DNA of 64,000 bases from Buxus sempervirens (lineage: Eukaryota; Streptophyta; Magnoliopsida; Buxales; Buxaceae), in assembly GCA_947561395.2 (NCBI GenBank), contig OX387184.1, positions 21,849,687-21,913,686 on the forward strand, written 5' to 3'. Position 1 is the first letter of the stretch. Each line of letters begins with the position of its first letter. The notes beneath the pieces were generated by a model, which saw only the letters and a program-made list of their open reading frames with translations, did not search any database and was not told the origin of the DNA. Shown here piece after piece: positions 9,172 through 20,461 of this stretch. The translations under genes were made by a program, and so were the position numbers.

Positions 9172-11872
9172 AGCCTTGAAATAACTTAAAAATCAATTCT
9201 CTTCGGCCCGGTTGTATCCGAATCCGACCCGAACCGATTTGACCGACCAAATGAGTTGCTTGAGCTATTCTTAGCCCACTTATAGACCATGGGCCTAGAT
9301 GGGCCCATCAAGACCTCCTGGACCCACATCATGACCGGCCTAAACCAGGCCCATTTTCAATAAACGGGCCCAAGGCCTTTGCTTAAATGCTATTGGGCCA
9401 AATCCAAGTCATCTAAGCCCTTAAAATGTTTGATTCAATAAACAAATCCAAACCAAAAAGGGGTTATCTAATAACCCTACTGGGTCCCTAGCCTAAGTCT
9501 AAACTTGGTAACCCACAGGCCTTCCAACGGAGCCGATATCAGACCCATCTCACTTAAATAAAAAGATACAAAATGAAATAAAAAGGGGTCTACACCTTCA
9601 GAGGCCCCCGCCAGAATAGAAAAGTGGCATGCTGGGTTAGGAAGGGTGAAATTGACTCAAAAACCAGGAAGACCCTAGGGACCCGTCAAACCGATGGGGC
9701 GGGCCGGGGTGTCTTCGGACTTCCCCGGATGTAACCGAGGACTTAGCTAGATCTCTAATAAGCCGCATACCAAACTTAGACCCAGATAGGCAATTCCCAT
9801 GTCTGCCTGCACCTCTCAGGCAATGGCGACTCCGAAAGTCTTGAGGCACGCACGAACCCACGTGCGCCTCGTGTGCGATCTAGGTTTTTTTAGGTGCGCA
9901 CATATGTTATAAAAACATTTTGATAGGTTTCAGAACTTGAATCATGTCTAAAACTATGATTTACTGGTGTAGAAATCAACTAAATCGTGTTTTGAAATAA
10001 CCCAAAATCCTATTTTATTTTCAAATCTGACAACCAATTCGCAAACAGACCTAAATCATTCTTCAATTTGTTTAAAACACCTAAAATTACTTGATTCAGC
10101 TATTTAAATCCATTTAAAATCATTTTGTTATGAAATAACATTTAAATGTGTGAAAAATCAAAATTTTGATGGGGTTGCTCAGGCGACCTTGCTGGGCAGC
10201 CTAATAGCTTAAAACGAAATTTTTGGAAACAACGGGCACTCAGGTGGGCACCTAGGCGACCACGTAGGTGACCTACTTCAATTTTTCCATTTGTAAAATC
10301 GCTTAGCCTATCGCTCAGGCAATCGGCTAGGCGACCTAATTCTAATTATTTTTAAATAACACACGACCACGATTGCTTAGGCGATCGTGCCAAGCGTTCG
10401 AATATCAGCGGCTAATTCGGCGTTTAAGATCTGGTTTTTATGTATCAAACTAACTCGTCAAATCACTTCTAAATCATATATTTTCAACCTCTAAACATGT
10501 TGATCATTTCAAATACATCTAAATATAGGTTTACAATAAATCTAAATCAAAAGCTAAGAAAACTCAATACTTTAAACATGCTCAACAGTATTCATAAACC
10601 ACTTGTAAAATCAATCAAAACCTACGAAATCTATTGTATAAAATACATGATTTAGTATCTCAAATTATTATATATTAATTCCAGATCAAACTCAAACGAT
10701 TAAACCTAAAATCATGATCGACAAAACAAAACGGGATGTTACTACTTGCCTCAAAAAGCAAAACCCTTCTCCTCAAGGTATAGCTGAAATTCTACTACTA
10801 ATCGCACCCCTCTAGAGACCTCAGAACACCATCTCCACCGTTCAGATTCAAGTTCCACCAGTCATGAATAAAACCTACAAATTTGAGGCTGATCCAATGG
10901 CTGAATCTCTGTAGATCGTCATTCGAAGTTTGCTGGTTGGACTTCTCTGCAACTCCTTCTCTCTCTATATTCCCCAAATGTGAGAGCCCACATTCTCCTC
11001 CTTTTCCTCTACATGATTTGATTAAAAGAAAACCCTAATTCCTCCTTAAAGCTTCCCTTTTATAGGCTCACCCAAAATAGAAGTCTTAATAGGTTTAGGG
11101 AACTTTCTAACTAATCCTACTAGGTTTCCTAATCTCACTTAGAAGCTTTCCTATTCTTTCACAACTTCTCCTTCTAATTCTTCCCTCTTAATACTAAATA
11201 AGAGAAACTTTTATTGTTCCTAATTTTCGTGCTAATAATTTCCCTTATTTTTAAATATTACAAAAACTCCCCAAACTTAAGGCTCCTCATTAACTATAAT
11301 CACCAATATGCCCTTTCCTCACTTATTAAGCTATAAATTTCACTATTTATACTTAAATCAATCCAACTTAAGTCTAACTTAATTTCTTAAACCTAATAAT
11401 TATTTAATTATTCTATTTAATTATTTATCTAACTAGGAATTGACCAAAATACCCTTCTCTTGATAATTTCATTTCTAACCATTTGATTTCTTCTAAAATT
11501 TCCAAATTTATTCTTTATAGTATTCTTGGCTATAATACACACCTGGATTAATACCTATCTTTCCCAAACTTCATATTTAACTTACTTTCCCAATTATTCT
11601 AAATTAATTCTTCACTTTTCCTATTACTATTAATTAAAGTCAAACCTATAATTAATCTTCCAATTAATTTAAATATTTTTCCAATTCCTAATAACTCGTA
11701 ATTACGATCATTTATTTAATTTCTAATATATACATACTTGGAACATATTGCTAATCCTCCAATACTTGGGTTAATTCTTCATTAATTAATTCTTTTCATG
11801 TTTATCTAACTTATCATCCAATATTTAGATTTATTTATTATATTACTATATTAAAAAATTTGGGGTTTTACA

Positions 11873-12345
11873 CTTCCTCCTTTCCATTCCCCATCTGCTC
11901 CAGCTCAATCCCTTTTTTTCCTCCCCCGAATATTTCTCCTCTAATGCCCTTTGCTCCATTCACTGATCACCAATGACCCCTGACAGGCCGTTGGCCACAT
12001 CAGCACCAAAGCATCTTGGAATTGCCTCTTTTCCATTCCCCATTTGCCCCTGTTGCAAACAAAAATGGGTAATATTAGTGAAGGTTACAAAAGTATTTCC
12101 AAGTTTAAATTGATACCATGTGATGAACATGTAGAGAAGCTATGAATCCTATCCCATCTAATGTATTCCAACACTTTTCAAGCTCATTTAAGCTAACTAA
12201 AACCCAAAAATAATTTCACTTTAGCCTTTAAGCAAATTTTACATTCCAATGCACAATTAAGCACTTCAGGAAACTTTTAAGGGACTTTTTCCTGAAGTGC
12301 TTAATTATGCATTTTTAGCACTTCATCACCTCACTATAGGTTGTA
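11873..12345. mobile_element. Right part of the compound insertion, ending in a hairpin
   Basis: Continues the unidentified retroelement of 4863-6093 (note the repeated TTTCCATTCCCCAT near 11880 and 12030). At about 12250-12315 there is a strong inverted repeat with arms around GCACAATTAAGCACTTCAGG and CCTGAAGTGCTTAATTATGC, a probable small MITE. Copia integrase-linker homology on the minus strand resumes near 12345. No coding sequence. Confidence 0.45.
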
Positions 12346-13449
12346 GGGTCATTATCTATAAAGAAGGTGTAGAAATCATCACCAAAAGTAGTTTATTTTC
12401 TTGTTCTTTTACTTCTTCTTAATTCAATTTCAGGTTGTGGTTCTGGTTCAGTAAAAGATTCAGATTGTACTTCTTTGGTTTGACTTGTAGAAGTCAAATC
12501 TGAACCCATTGCAGTCTTTGGTCATAAAGGGAATGTAGACTCAAAGAAATATGCATCTCTAGACTCTAATATAGAGTTAGCTGAAACCCCATCATCATCC
12601 ATTGTTCTTAATACTAAGAATATGTAGATAGCACCGTTTTCAGCATACCCTATAAATGCACAGTCTATGGTCTTAGGACCAATCCTTTTTCTTTTTCTTT
12701 TTGGAAGACCTAAATTTGCTAGACAACCCCAAACCCTTATATAATTAAGGTTGGGAGCATGTCCTATCCAAAGTTCATAGGGAGTCTTTCCAGTTTTCTT
12801 ATGGTGTACCCTGTTAACAATAAAACAGGTAGATAAAATAGCCTCCCCCCAAAAGTTCCCGGGTGAACCAGAACAATTAGCATAGAGTTCATCATTTCTT
12901 TTGGTGTTCTATTTTTCCTTTCTGCTACTCCATTGGACTCAAGAGAATAAGGAGTAGTGACCTCATGAATAATACCATTCTCTTCACAATATTTGTGAAA
13001 TGGTTTAGATTCATACTCTCCTCCTTTATCCGTCCTGAGGCTTTAAATCTTTTTGTTTGGTTGATTTTCAACTTCTATTTTATACTTTATAAAAGTTTCT
13101 TCTGCTTCATCTTTACTTCTTAGTAAATAAACTTTAGTGTATCTACTATAATCATCTATAAAAGTAATATAGTATTTTTTATCACCTCTTGTAATATTAT
13201 TTTTAAAGTCTACAAGTCACTATGAGTTAAACTTAAAAGTTCTGATTCTCTTTTAACAGACTTATGAGGCCTATTTGTGAATTTTGCCTTTGAGCAACAT
13301 TCACATTTCTCAAAATTTAAATTATTTAATTTCTTAATCAATCATAGATTTTCCATACATTTTATATAACCAACATTTGCATGGCCTAATCTAGCATGCC
13401 ACAAAGATAAAGAGTCAACAAAGACCGAGACACAAGTTTTGTCTTAATA
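12346..13449 (-). pseudogene. Ty1/copia integrase, degenerate
   Basis: The minus strand encodes the GAG-pre-integrase zinc finger (LWHARLGHANVGYIKCMENL, then KCECCSKAKF). The integrase core follows: FIDDYSRYTKVYLLRSK, RTDKGGEYES and the NGVAERKN block with the catalytic Glu. After that come WGCLANLGLPKRKRKRIGP and an acidic linker. Several in-frame stops (for example one replacing a residue after the HSDL motif) show it is dead. It is the middle of the copia element whose gag and protease lie at 16657-17733 and whose RT is at 4149-4862. Confidence 0.82.
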
Positions 13450-13544
13450 TCCGGTGTAAGCACCTCATTTTTGCACCCCCAGAAAAACCAGAAATGCAAA
13501 CCCCGGACGGAAAGTCAAACCCTGAGGGGTCAAAAGTTGACTTT

Positions 13545-14245
13545 TTGATCAAGTGAAATTTGGCCACCTCGCTTTATACCATTGGATATAAAATCTCGAC
13601 ACAGTTCCAACGCAACTGAGTTTGCAGGAATCGGAGTCCGGATGAAGGTTCTGCGGGGCGTTCAAACTTGAGCGGAGCCAAAAGTTGACTTTCTGCTAAA
13701 ATCCGATCTAGATGCCTAACCCTGTGTCATTGGATAGAGAATCCCGACACAGTTCCAACGCAACTGAGTTTGTAGGAATCGGAGTCCGGATGAGGGTTCT
13801 GCGGGCAGTCAAACTTGAGCGGAGCCAAAAGTTGACTTTCTGCTAAAATCCGATCCAGATGCCTACCCCTATATCATTGGATAGAGAATCCCGACACGGT
13901 TCCAATGCAACTGAGTTTGCAGGAATCGGAGTCCGGATGAGGGTTCTACGGGCGGTCAAACTTGAGCGGAGCCAAAAGTTGACTTTCTGCTAAAATCCAA
14001 TCCAGATGCCTACCCCTGTGTCATTGGATGAAGGGCTCCGATACAATTCTAACGCAACTGAGTTTGCCCAGATCGGAGTCCAAATGAGGGTTCTGCGGGC
14101 GGTCAAACTTGAGCAGAGCCAAAAGTCGACTTTCTGCTAAAATCCGATCCAGGTGCCTACCCCTGTGTCATGGGATAAAGGGCTCCGATACAATTCTAAC
14201 GCAACTGAGTTTGCCCAGATCGGAGTCCGGATGGAGAAAATATGT
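13545..14245. repeat. 147-bp tandem repeat, five copies
   Basis: The marker AACTGAG recurs at 13614, 13762, 13909, 14056 and 14203, giving periods of 148, 147, 147 and 147 bp. Each unit contains GGAATCGGAGTCCGGATGA or a close variant, and AAAAGT(T/C)GACTTTCTGC. A looser relative of the unit occurs once or twice at 7690-7930. Its function is unknown; the length equals a nucleosome core, which may be chance. Confidence 0.85.
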
Positions 14246-14512
14246 GTTGACAAAGTTTCCGAGCAGCAAAACCGGCAAACTGCGCACGTGGCAAAAAGCT
14301 GCACACGTGGGGACGAAAAAGCGGCAAACAGCGTCCGTGAATATCCAAACGAACGAAATATCCTAGGGACTAAATCTGTAAAAATCCTAGAATATCGGAT
14401 TAAACCAAAAATAACCAGGGACTAAATCCAAAAAAGTCGGATTTTCCGACCGACGAGCGGCCGCATTAAATGTTTTGTCATCATATTGCCGCTCGCGCGA
14501 ACGTGGCAAGCG

Positions 14513-14555
14513 GGTATGCGCTAAGCTTGCGCTCAACGCAAGCTTAGCGGATACC
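14513..14555. repeat. 43-bp near-perfect palindrome
   Basis: Arms GGTATgCGCTAAGCTTGCG and its complement, with loop CTCAA and one mismatch. The inner 13-5-13 core at 14519-14549 is perfect. A smaller perfect dyad, CGAGCTT-GCGCG-AAGCTCG, lies at 15576-15594 in the same LTR. Both keep a 5-base centre, as do the dyads of the LTR at 7591. Confidence 0.75.
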
Positions 14556-16656
14556 CCTTTTTTCCTCGCCTATAAAGGTCGCGCGAGACTTCATCCAAAG
14601 GGGTTGGATCATTTCGGGTTGCAAAAGTTCTTTAGGTTGGAAGATTTTGGTCAAGAGCTTTTCTTGGGTGGGGATTTTTGGGTTGCTCTTCGTTGGGTTT
14701 TGAGTCTCCATCAGCTCACTCCCTTCTCCTTCTTCTTCCTTCACCCGAAGCCCCCTCTCTTCATCCCCGCTTGCCTCCAAAAAATCCCCAAGCGCCTCAC
14801 CCTTCTTTGGTTCTCCTCCATTTCAACCTAAGCAAGTGGAAGCTTGCTATTGTCGGTGCGGTAACGTGGAGGCTCCAACTGCTATCCGGCTTCGAGGAGG
14901 CGTCTCCACTCTGCTCTAGAACTCAAGAACCACCAGGTAAGGATCCTTGTTACTTTGGGTTACACATATATGAATATGCGATGTTTTCTAAAGGCTTTCG
15001 TAAGCCGGTCTTATTCTGTGGTATAAGACCATTGCCATGAAAGCTTGCCATGCTTTTTCTTTTCACTTCCATCCAATGAAGGCCACCAAGCAAGAAAGAG
15101 GAAGATGCATAAGTTGTCCGCGTCGAAAAGGGAGCATGTTCCCCAAGTTCCCTTCATCTAATGTACCCCTGTAAACCCCCCTCCTCCTTCCCTTCTTCGG
15201 ATGTTAGTGTGCCTGCTCGGAGGTCCTGTCGTGTGGATGAAAGTGCATCTAATGTCTGCATGTTGTTGTTTTTTATATTTTATGTTGCTGGACTTGCTAA
15301 CATGCTCCCCCAACCCCCTACCACATGCTGTTTGCTCCTTGTGTCCCTGTAAGCATGCTCCCATCACCCCATTACCTGTCTGTAGTTGCTTGATAGATGT
15401 CTGTAGTTGCTTGATAACAGTCGGGTTTATTTTTTTGTAAAGGGATCTTGGGTCGTGGTTCGAAGTGGCTTAGATTAAGCTTCAAAGCATGTTTAAGTGT
15501 CTAGTATTAGCACCTGGGAGGTGTTACAGAGGCTGGAAATCAAGAAAAAAAAAAACAGAGCATCAGGGTGTCCGCCGAGCTTGCGCGAAGCTCGCGTGAA
15601 CCTCGCTCCCACTTCGCCCGCGGATGCTTTTTTCGCGGTTTTCGGTCTGCCCACCTCGCGCCTAGTGCCTGGAGGTCAGCGCATACCCCTTTAAGGCCGA
15701 GTTACTTATATTTTTTAAATGGGCCATCGGTCCAATTTTGTACATTAGTGGGCCTTCCCAACGGGGCCCACCAAGCCCAATAAACACAATGAAATGTATG
15801 CATGCAGGTTAATCAAGATAAGTAAAATTAACTGATTAAACCGGGCGGGCCAAACCTAATGCGGCCCACCCGAACTTATTAGTGAATTGATGCATGAGAT
15901 GCGTGGTTTGGCCAAGACCAAGGGCAAGGGCCTACCGGGCCCGCCAAAGCCCACCAACTGAACCAAGGAAGGGTGCAAACCCTAACTTCTCGTAACTTGG
16001 GCTTTCAAGCCCTAATCAGGGCTACGGGCCCCAAGCCCAGTGCCCAACCCATTTTTGGAAACTTAAAAAGATAATACCACTAAATTACTTGGCTACCATG
16101 TGGGCCCACCTAAGGGGCCCACAAACCAATCCGGCCCACCTTTGCATGGAAAACACTTAATCTTCAAATCTGAACCTAAAGTAAAATCAATGCACTTAAC
16201 CAAAGTCCAAAGGGCCTCCTAGGATAGACCGAGGCCCACAAGGGTACATGGGCTTGACCAAAGCCCGCCAAGGACACCGTGGGCCTTCCAACGGGGCCCA
16301 CCCAACCAGACTCAGATTACCTAATTAATCAAGATAAAAGCAAATAAAGGGACCCACACCACTCAGGTGGTCCTGCCAAACTTAACCAAACTGCATATCG
16401 GATTAGGAATCGGGTGAGACCCAAGTAAGCTGACTCAAACTAGGATAAACCTAAGGGACCCGTCACCCGACGGGGTGGACCGGGGTGTCTATGGACTTCC
16501 CCGGACCACAACCGAGACCCTACTTAGAATCTCAAAAAGCCGCAGACCAAAAGCCTTAATAGACAAGATTAGGCACCCAGGTGTCCGCCTGCACCCCATT
16601 AGGCGGTGGCGACTCCAAATTTCCCCGTGCCGCGTTTCCGACGCGCGCACATCCGG

Positions 16657-16959
16657 TATATGAAGAACCTCGGTCAAGGCCAGCTGCTTGCTAGAAGTTA
16701 GCTTGATCATCACCTTTCCGTTTCCAAATACCAAGGAAGTGTGAGAGTCTGCCAAGAACACCTGCTTGCCCTCTCCCATAGCCTGGTAAGACACGAACAA
16801 TTCACGGTCTCCACAAATGTGTCTAGTGGCTCCAGTGTCCGCCACCCACTCCTTAGGATTGGTAACCAAGTTCACCTCTGAAACAATAGCAATAATCATA
16901 TCAGACTCAACTATATTAGCCCGAGGTCTCTCCTGTTGTTTGTCTTGGAGTTTTCTCAA
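16657..16959 (-). pseudogene. Ty1/copia protease
   Basis: The minus strand reads WVADTGATRHICGD, the copia aspartic protease active site (DTGAT), and continues to EVLHIPD, where the solo LTR at 13455-16651 cuts in. It is in the same frame as gag, separated by one TAA at 16966-16968. Confidence 0.85.
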
Positions 16960-16965
16960 CCTACA

Positions 16966-17733
16966 TTAAGGTGCATGATGCCTTGGCTTGCCATAGACAT
17001 AACAGTTCCTCTGCTTTTTCTTAAATTGTTTCTTATTTCCAGGTTTGTAGGAACTCTGGAAATCTTTCTTTTTCTTTCCCTTGGAACTGTCCTCTACCAC
17101 ATTGGCCTTGCTGACTGGGAAACTTGCACTAGGTTTTTTTGACTTCTCTCTACTCTTGGCTTGCTCCTCAATCCTGATGTGGATGGTCAGTTCTTCTAGA
17201 CTCATCTCCTTCCTGTTATGCTTAAGTTTAGTCTTATAGACTTTCAAAGTAGGAGGGAGATTCTTAATGAGAACCCCAACAACAAATACTTTGGGAAGTT
17301 TAATCCCTTCATTTATCAACTCTCTCACCAATTTTTGGTATTCATTTATTTGGTCTGAAACCGATTTCCCATCCACCATCACAAAGTTCAGAAAATTGCC
17401 TATGGCAAATTTCTTCACCCCAGCATCCTCTATCACATATTTCGTGTAAAAAGCATCCCATATCTCCTTGGCAGCCTCATATTGGCAATATAAATCAAAC
17501 AGTTCATTTGCCAAGGAGTTCAAAAGATAATGCCTACACAACCTATCTGCTTTAACCCAAGTAGTCAGTTTAGTTGACTCAGGCCCATCCTCATTCCGTT
17601 CCGATTTTGGGTCTGACAAGACAAACACAATTTCAAACAGATAAAAAATCTTCTGTTTCCATCTCTTAAAATTATCCTCAACAAGAGGCTCAACCTTGGT
17701 CAAATCAACAGTATTAGGTTTGGTAGGATCCAT
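16966..17733 (-). pseudogene. Ty1/copia gag (UBN2-type)
   Basis: The ATG at 17733 begins MDPTKPNTVDLTK. The protein shows the copia gag core (WKQKIFYLFE, HYLLNSLANELFDLY, AAKEIWDAFYTKY, LIKNLPPTLK). A Lys-rich stretch and a zinc knuckle follow; in the knuckle the second Cys has become Tyr (CYVYGKPRHHAP) and a stop precedes the last Cys. Gag would package element RNA into virus-like particles; this copy is inactive. Confidence 0.85.
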
Positions 17734-18168
17734 AATCTCTAAGGCTTCAAGATTGTTGTAAAAATATGAAGGGGGAATCAAACCAAACCAACCAAGAAAA
17801 TCAAGATGCAGATGATTCTAACAGTATGATAACAGATAAGCAATAGAAATACCAAACGAAGAACCCCAAATATTCAGATCTCATAGCAACCAAAAACTTG
17901 AATAATAAAACTGTAGATTGGAGAAGACTTATTGTGACTGAGGCAAGATTTGCCAATCTCTGTAATTGAAACCTTAGACGCCCCCTATTGGATGATATTT
18001 GTAGTGCGATGGGCTTCAAGCGTTCGGTTTCCCAGCATTCAACGGTCTCAGACCTCGCTGATAGGTCGCACAATAATATCAACGATGATGAACCACCTTA
18101 AGTGTACTCAGATCAGACTCTTGAAGAAATTTAGGAAGCAGAAGAAGATGAGAGCTAGGGTTTCTCAC
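17734..18168 (-). other. Copia 5' leader or LTR remnant
   Basis: Upstream side of copia gag, up to the insertion point of the large Tat element. No primer-binding site complementary to initiator tRNA-Met was found. The interrupted sequence resumes at 37663 with the duplicated ctcac, so 37668-38303 may belong to the same LTR. Confidence 0.4.
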
Positions 18169-18258
18169 TGTAGACACCCCAAATTGCACAAACAATCATC
18201 AAAAATCATTATCTCCTGGAAAGCCAGCACAGAATTTGAAGAAAATAAACTTTTACCT

Positions 18259-18400
18259 GTATCCGGATTGAGTATCCGGATACAAGTACCCTTTCCCGTA
18301 TCCGGATAGTTATACCGGATACGTGTAAGCCTTAGCGTATCCGGTACCATGTACCGGATACCTTAAGGCCCTTTGTTATCCGGTCTGATATACCAGATAC
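18259..18400. promoter_or_regulatory. CCGGATA dyad array in 5' LTR (4 x 25 bp, 39-bp period)
   Basis: Dyads start at 18259, 18298, 18337 and 18376, exactly 39 bp apart. Each is an 8-base arm ending TATCCGG, a 9-base variable spacer and a complementary arm beginning CCGGATA. Dyad 3 is perfect over 11-base arms. The array ends 156 bp upstream of the LTR TATA box. Confidence 0.9.
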
Positions 18401-18556
18401 CTTAAGTTTGCTCAAAATTAGGGTTTTCCGAGAGCTTTTCACTTTTACCATCATGTCCCTCATTAAATGAGGGGAAATCGCGGAAATAACCTTAGGGTTT
18501 AGGTTGGAGGGGTTCTAGACATTAAGTTGTGTCTACCAATGACCTTAGCCCTTGCC

Positions 18557-18564
18557 TATAAATA
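18557..18564 (+). promoter_or_regulatory. TATA box of 5' LTR
   Basis: TATAAATA within GCCTATAAATAGG, a good plant TATA box in the expected LTR position. The identical site lies at 35778-35785 in the 3' LTR. Confidence 0.75.
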
Positions 18565-20443
18565 GGAGCCTCCTCCTTGAGCAAATGGCACACAACTCTT
18601 GTTTTGAATTCTCGCAAAGAAGAACTCCAAGAGAAGAAGAAAACCGCTGTGGAATCGCCTCCAGCACTCAGGTAAGCCTCAACTTTTCTTTTTATTTTCC
18701 GTCTTTACATTCCTAGATCTAGATCTCTTCTTCTACCTTTCTGTAGTGTAAAGCCTTGTTTGTATGTGTGGAAATCCTTCCCCGGCTCAAAGTATCTCAA
18801 GACTCCCCTAGCCGTAAAACGTGAAGGCGGATCTAGGAGAAACGAGACTGGGGATTGACCCTAGTGCTAGAACCTATGTAGCATAAGGCCCTTTTGATTG
18901 ATTGTGAACCGTTCCATATTCAAAGTACCCTTGATTATCTTAAAGAGAACAGAGGGAAACGATAATGGAACGGAACCCTAGGCTATGCTAGAACCTATTT
19001 TATTGAATCTATATGCATGTGTATGGATCTTGCTAGGTTTTTCTCACTTTTGCACACATATCACTATTTTGGCGGGATAGGCTCATATTTGGGGTTTATT
19101 GCATTTATTGTGATAAATCTCAAATAAATGGCCTAAATCAATTCTGGAGTGTTTTTAAATGTTTTTCAAAGGTTTTGGATTCATATCACACGAATCTCAC
19201 ACACTTTGTCAATTTTCGGATTTGATTTTCTTCAAAAGTGGCTTAACTTGACAGCACCTGTACCCCTACTTCGGACGTCCGTAACTTCATCATCCGGATG
19301 AATTTTGGGGCGATTCTAGAACCATGGGAAAGGTGAGGCTGTCTAGTTTATGTCCACCAAATTTCATGAATTTCTATCTAGCCGATTTTTGACACTTCTC
19401 TGTCGAAGTTAAGTGGACAGTTCAGGTCCAAGTACAGAACTTGTCACTTCGACGGACCGCCATGTGTTCGTTTTAAGTCCGATTCGAGTGGTTTTTATTT
19501 CTGAGTACTCCTTTTTGAGTCTATTTTCAAATCCAGTTGGTTTTATAATTTTTGGATTCCATTTGAATTATTGGTAGCCGATTTACTCAGAACTGCTCAT
19601 TTGCATTTTTCTGGGTAAATCTGTGATCTTCGGGGCCTGTTCGGGAGACCACCCAAGGCACACCCGAAGGGATTTTTGTATGAGGCTAGTTTCTGTTGAA
19701 AGATGGCCATACAGACTTCAATCACACCAAATTTCACGGATTTCTATGTAGTGGATTTTTCTAGACAATTTTCCAAGGTTGCCCACTTACCACTTTTTAA
19801 AATCCCCAACAGCAACTTCAAAGGAGCATAACTCCTAGGATTTTTATCGGATTAACTTGAGATTTTGCATGAGCTCCTTATTTATCATAATCTTTCAAAT
19901 AGAGTTGGTTTGAATCAATTCAGAATTGGATTTGAATGAGTTCAAGGCAAATGGCATACTTTTTACCGAATTTTCCGGATTTGATTTAACTTGGTTTTGA
20001 GCAACTTGAGCTTTGATTTCCATCTTTTGAGATATTCCAGAAATGATATTGACATAAGAGAGGATCTAAAATCCATTTAGATCTTCATGTGAAAATATCA
20101 TACATTAATCCTTTTTCAAGGTTTTCTATGATTTTTAGCAAGCTTTCTTACTTTATTGCATGAACATACACTTGGCAACCACTTCGTGTGGATGAATGGG
20201 GGTGCCTAACACCTTCCCCCGTTCATAATCTAATCCCCTTACCCATCTCTGGATTTGATTTTCAAGTAGGATTATTTTTATCCTAAAATGTTTCTTTTGG
20301 CTATTTTTGCCTACTTTTGAACTCTTTGGTGTCCATTCTCACCCCAAAATCATGAATGGTGGCGACTTTCCCAATTTTTGCGTTGAGCCCGTGTGTTGAC
20401 GGAGGGACGATCACTCCGGTGATTTTTTCCCATGTCTCACAAC

Positions 20444-20461
20444 TGGCGACTCTGCTGGGGA
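20444..20461 (+). other. Primer-binding site
   Basis: TGGCGACTCTGCTGGGGA starts two bases after the 5' LTR ends, exactly where the tRNA primer anneals for minus-strand DNA synthesis. It has the TGG start complementary to a CCA tail. I recall tRNA-Arg primers for Ogre/Tat elements, but the tRNA identity was not verified. Confidence 0.8.

Larger units (their letters stand above)
7591..9902 (+). mobile_element. Tat-like Ty3/gypsy solo LTR (2312 bp), nested
   Basis: Starts TGTTAGCACCTGATTTTTGC and ends AGGTGCGCACA, with a perfect 5-bp duplication tatgt (7586-7590 and 9903-9907). Compared with the uninterrupted relative at 38304-41418, the insertion point is clean. The sequence GGCGACTCC near the 3' end, and the phrase AATCGGAGTCCGGATGA, are shared with the solo LTR at 13455-16651, so the two are relatives. 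It contains two blocks of ACCGTAT dyads. It has no coding sequence. Confidence 0.88.
6094..11872 (-). mobile_element. Ty3/gypsy solo LTR (about 3.46 kb net) with nested LTR
   Basis: The element starts TGTAATGCCCCGAATCCGGG and ends GGGGTTTTACA. It is flanked by the perfect 5-bp duplication cttcc (6089-6093 and 11873-11877). No internal coding region exists, so this is a solo LTR left by LTR-LTR recombination. The minus orientation is inferred from a TATA-like AGCCTATAAAAGGG on the minus strand near 11050-11065. It is closely related to 38304-41418 (same hairpin array, same GCGACC-rich block near 10170-10420, same 3' region). The Tekay/Del lineage is a guess from LTR length and terminal motif. 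A second LTR (7591-9902) is nested within it. Confidence 0.85.
13455..16651 (+). mobile_element. Tat-like Ty3/gypsy solo LTR (3197 bp) in copia
   Basis: Starts TGTAAGCACCTCATTTTTGC and ends CGACGCGCGCACA, flanked by perfect 5-bp duplications tccgg (13450-13454 and 16652-16656). It interrupts the copia frame between protease and integrase. It is related to the LTR at 7591-9902 by its ends, the shared CGGAGTCCGGATGA phrase and GGTGGCGACTCC near the 3' end. It contains a 147-bp tandem repeat and a 43-bp palindrome. The open frames inside are not recognisable proteins. Confidence 0.88.
18169..20441 (+). repeat. 5' LTR of the Tat element
   Basis: 2273 bp with TG...CA ends. Contents in order: an array of four CCGGATA dyads (18259-18400), a TATA box TATAAATA at 18557-18564, and the conserved GGTGGCGAC phrase near the 3' end. 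Compared with the 3' LTR, two of the roughly 12 differences fall in the CCGG core of a dyad: here dyad 4 reads ACCAGATA, and in the 3' LTR dyad 1 reads TATCTGG. Both are CG-site transitions. Confidence 0.95.

Noticed and set aside
13545..14425. Small open frames over the 147-bp repeat (for example 14109-14425)
   Set aside because: Repeat translations; the frame is not maintained through the array and no domain is visible.
18259..18400. CRISPR-like array
   Set aside because: Short palindromes at regular spacing recall CRISPR, but linkers are 14 bp, the genome is eukaryotic, there are no cas genes, and the array sits in an LTR promoter.
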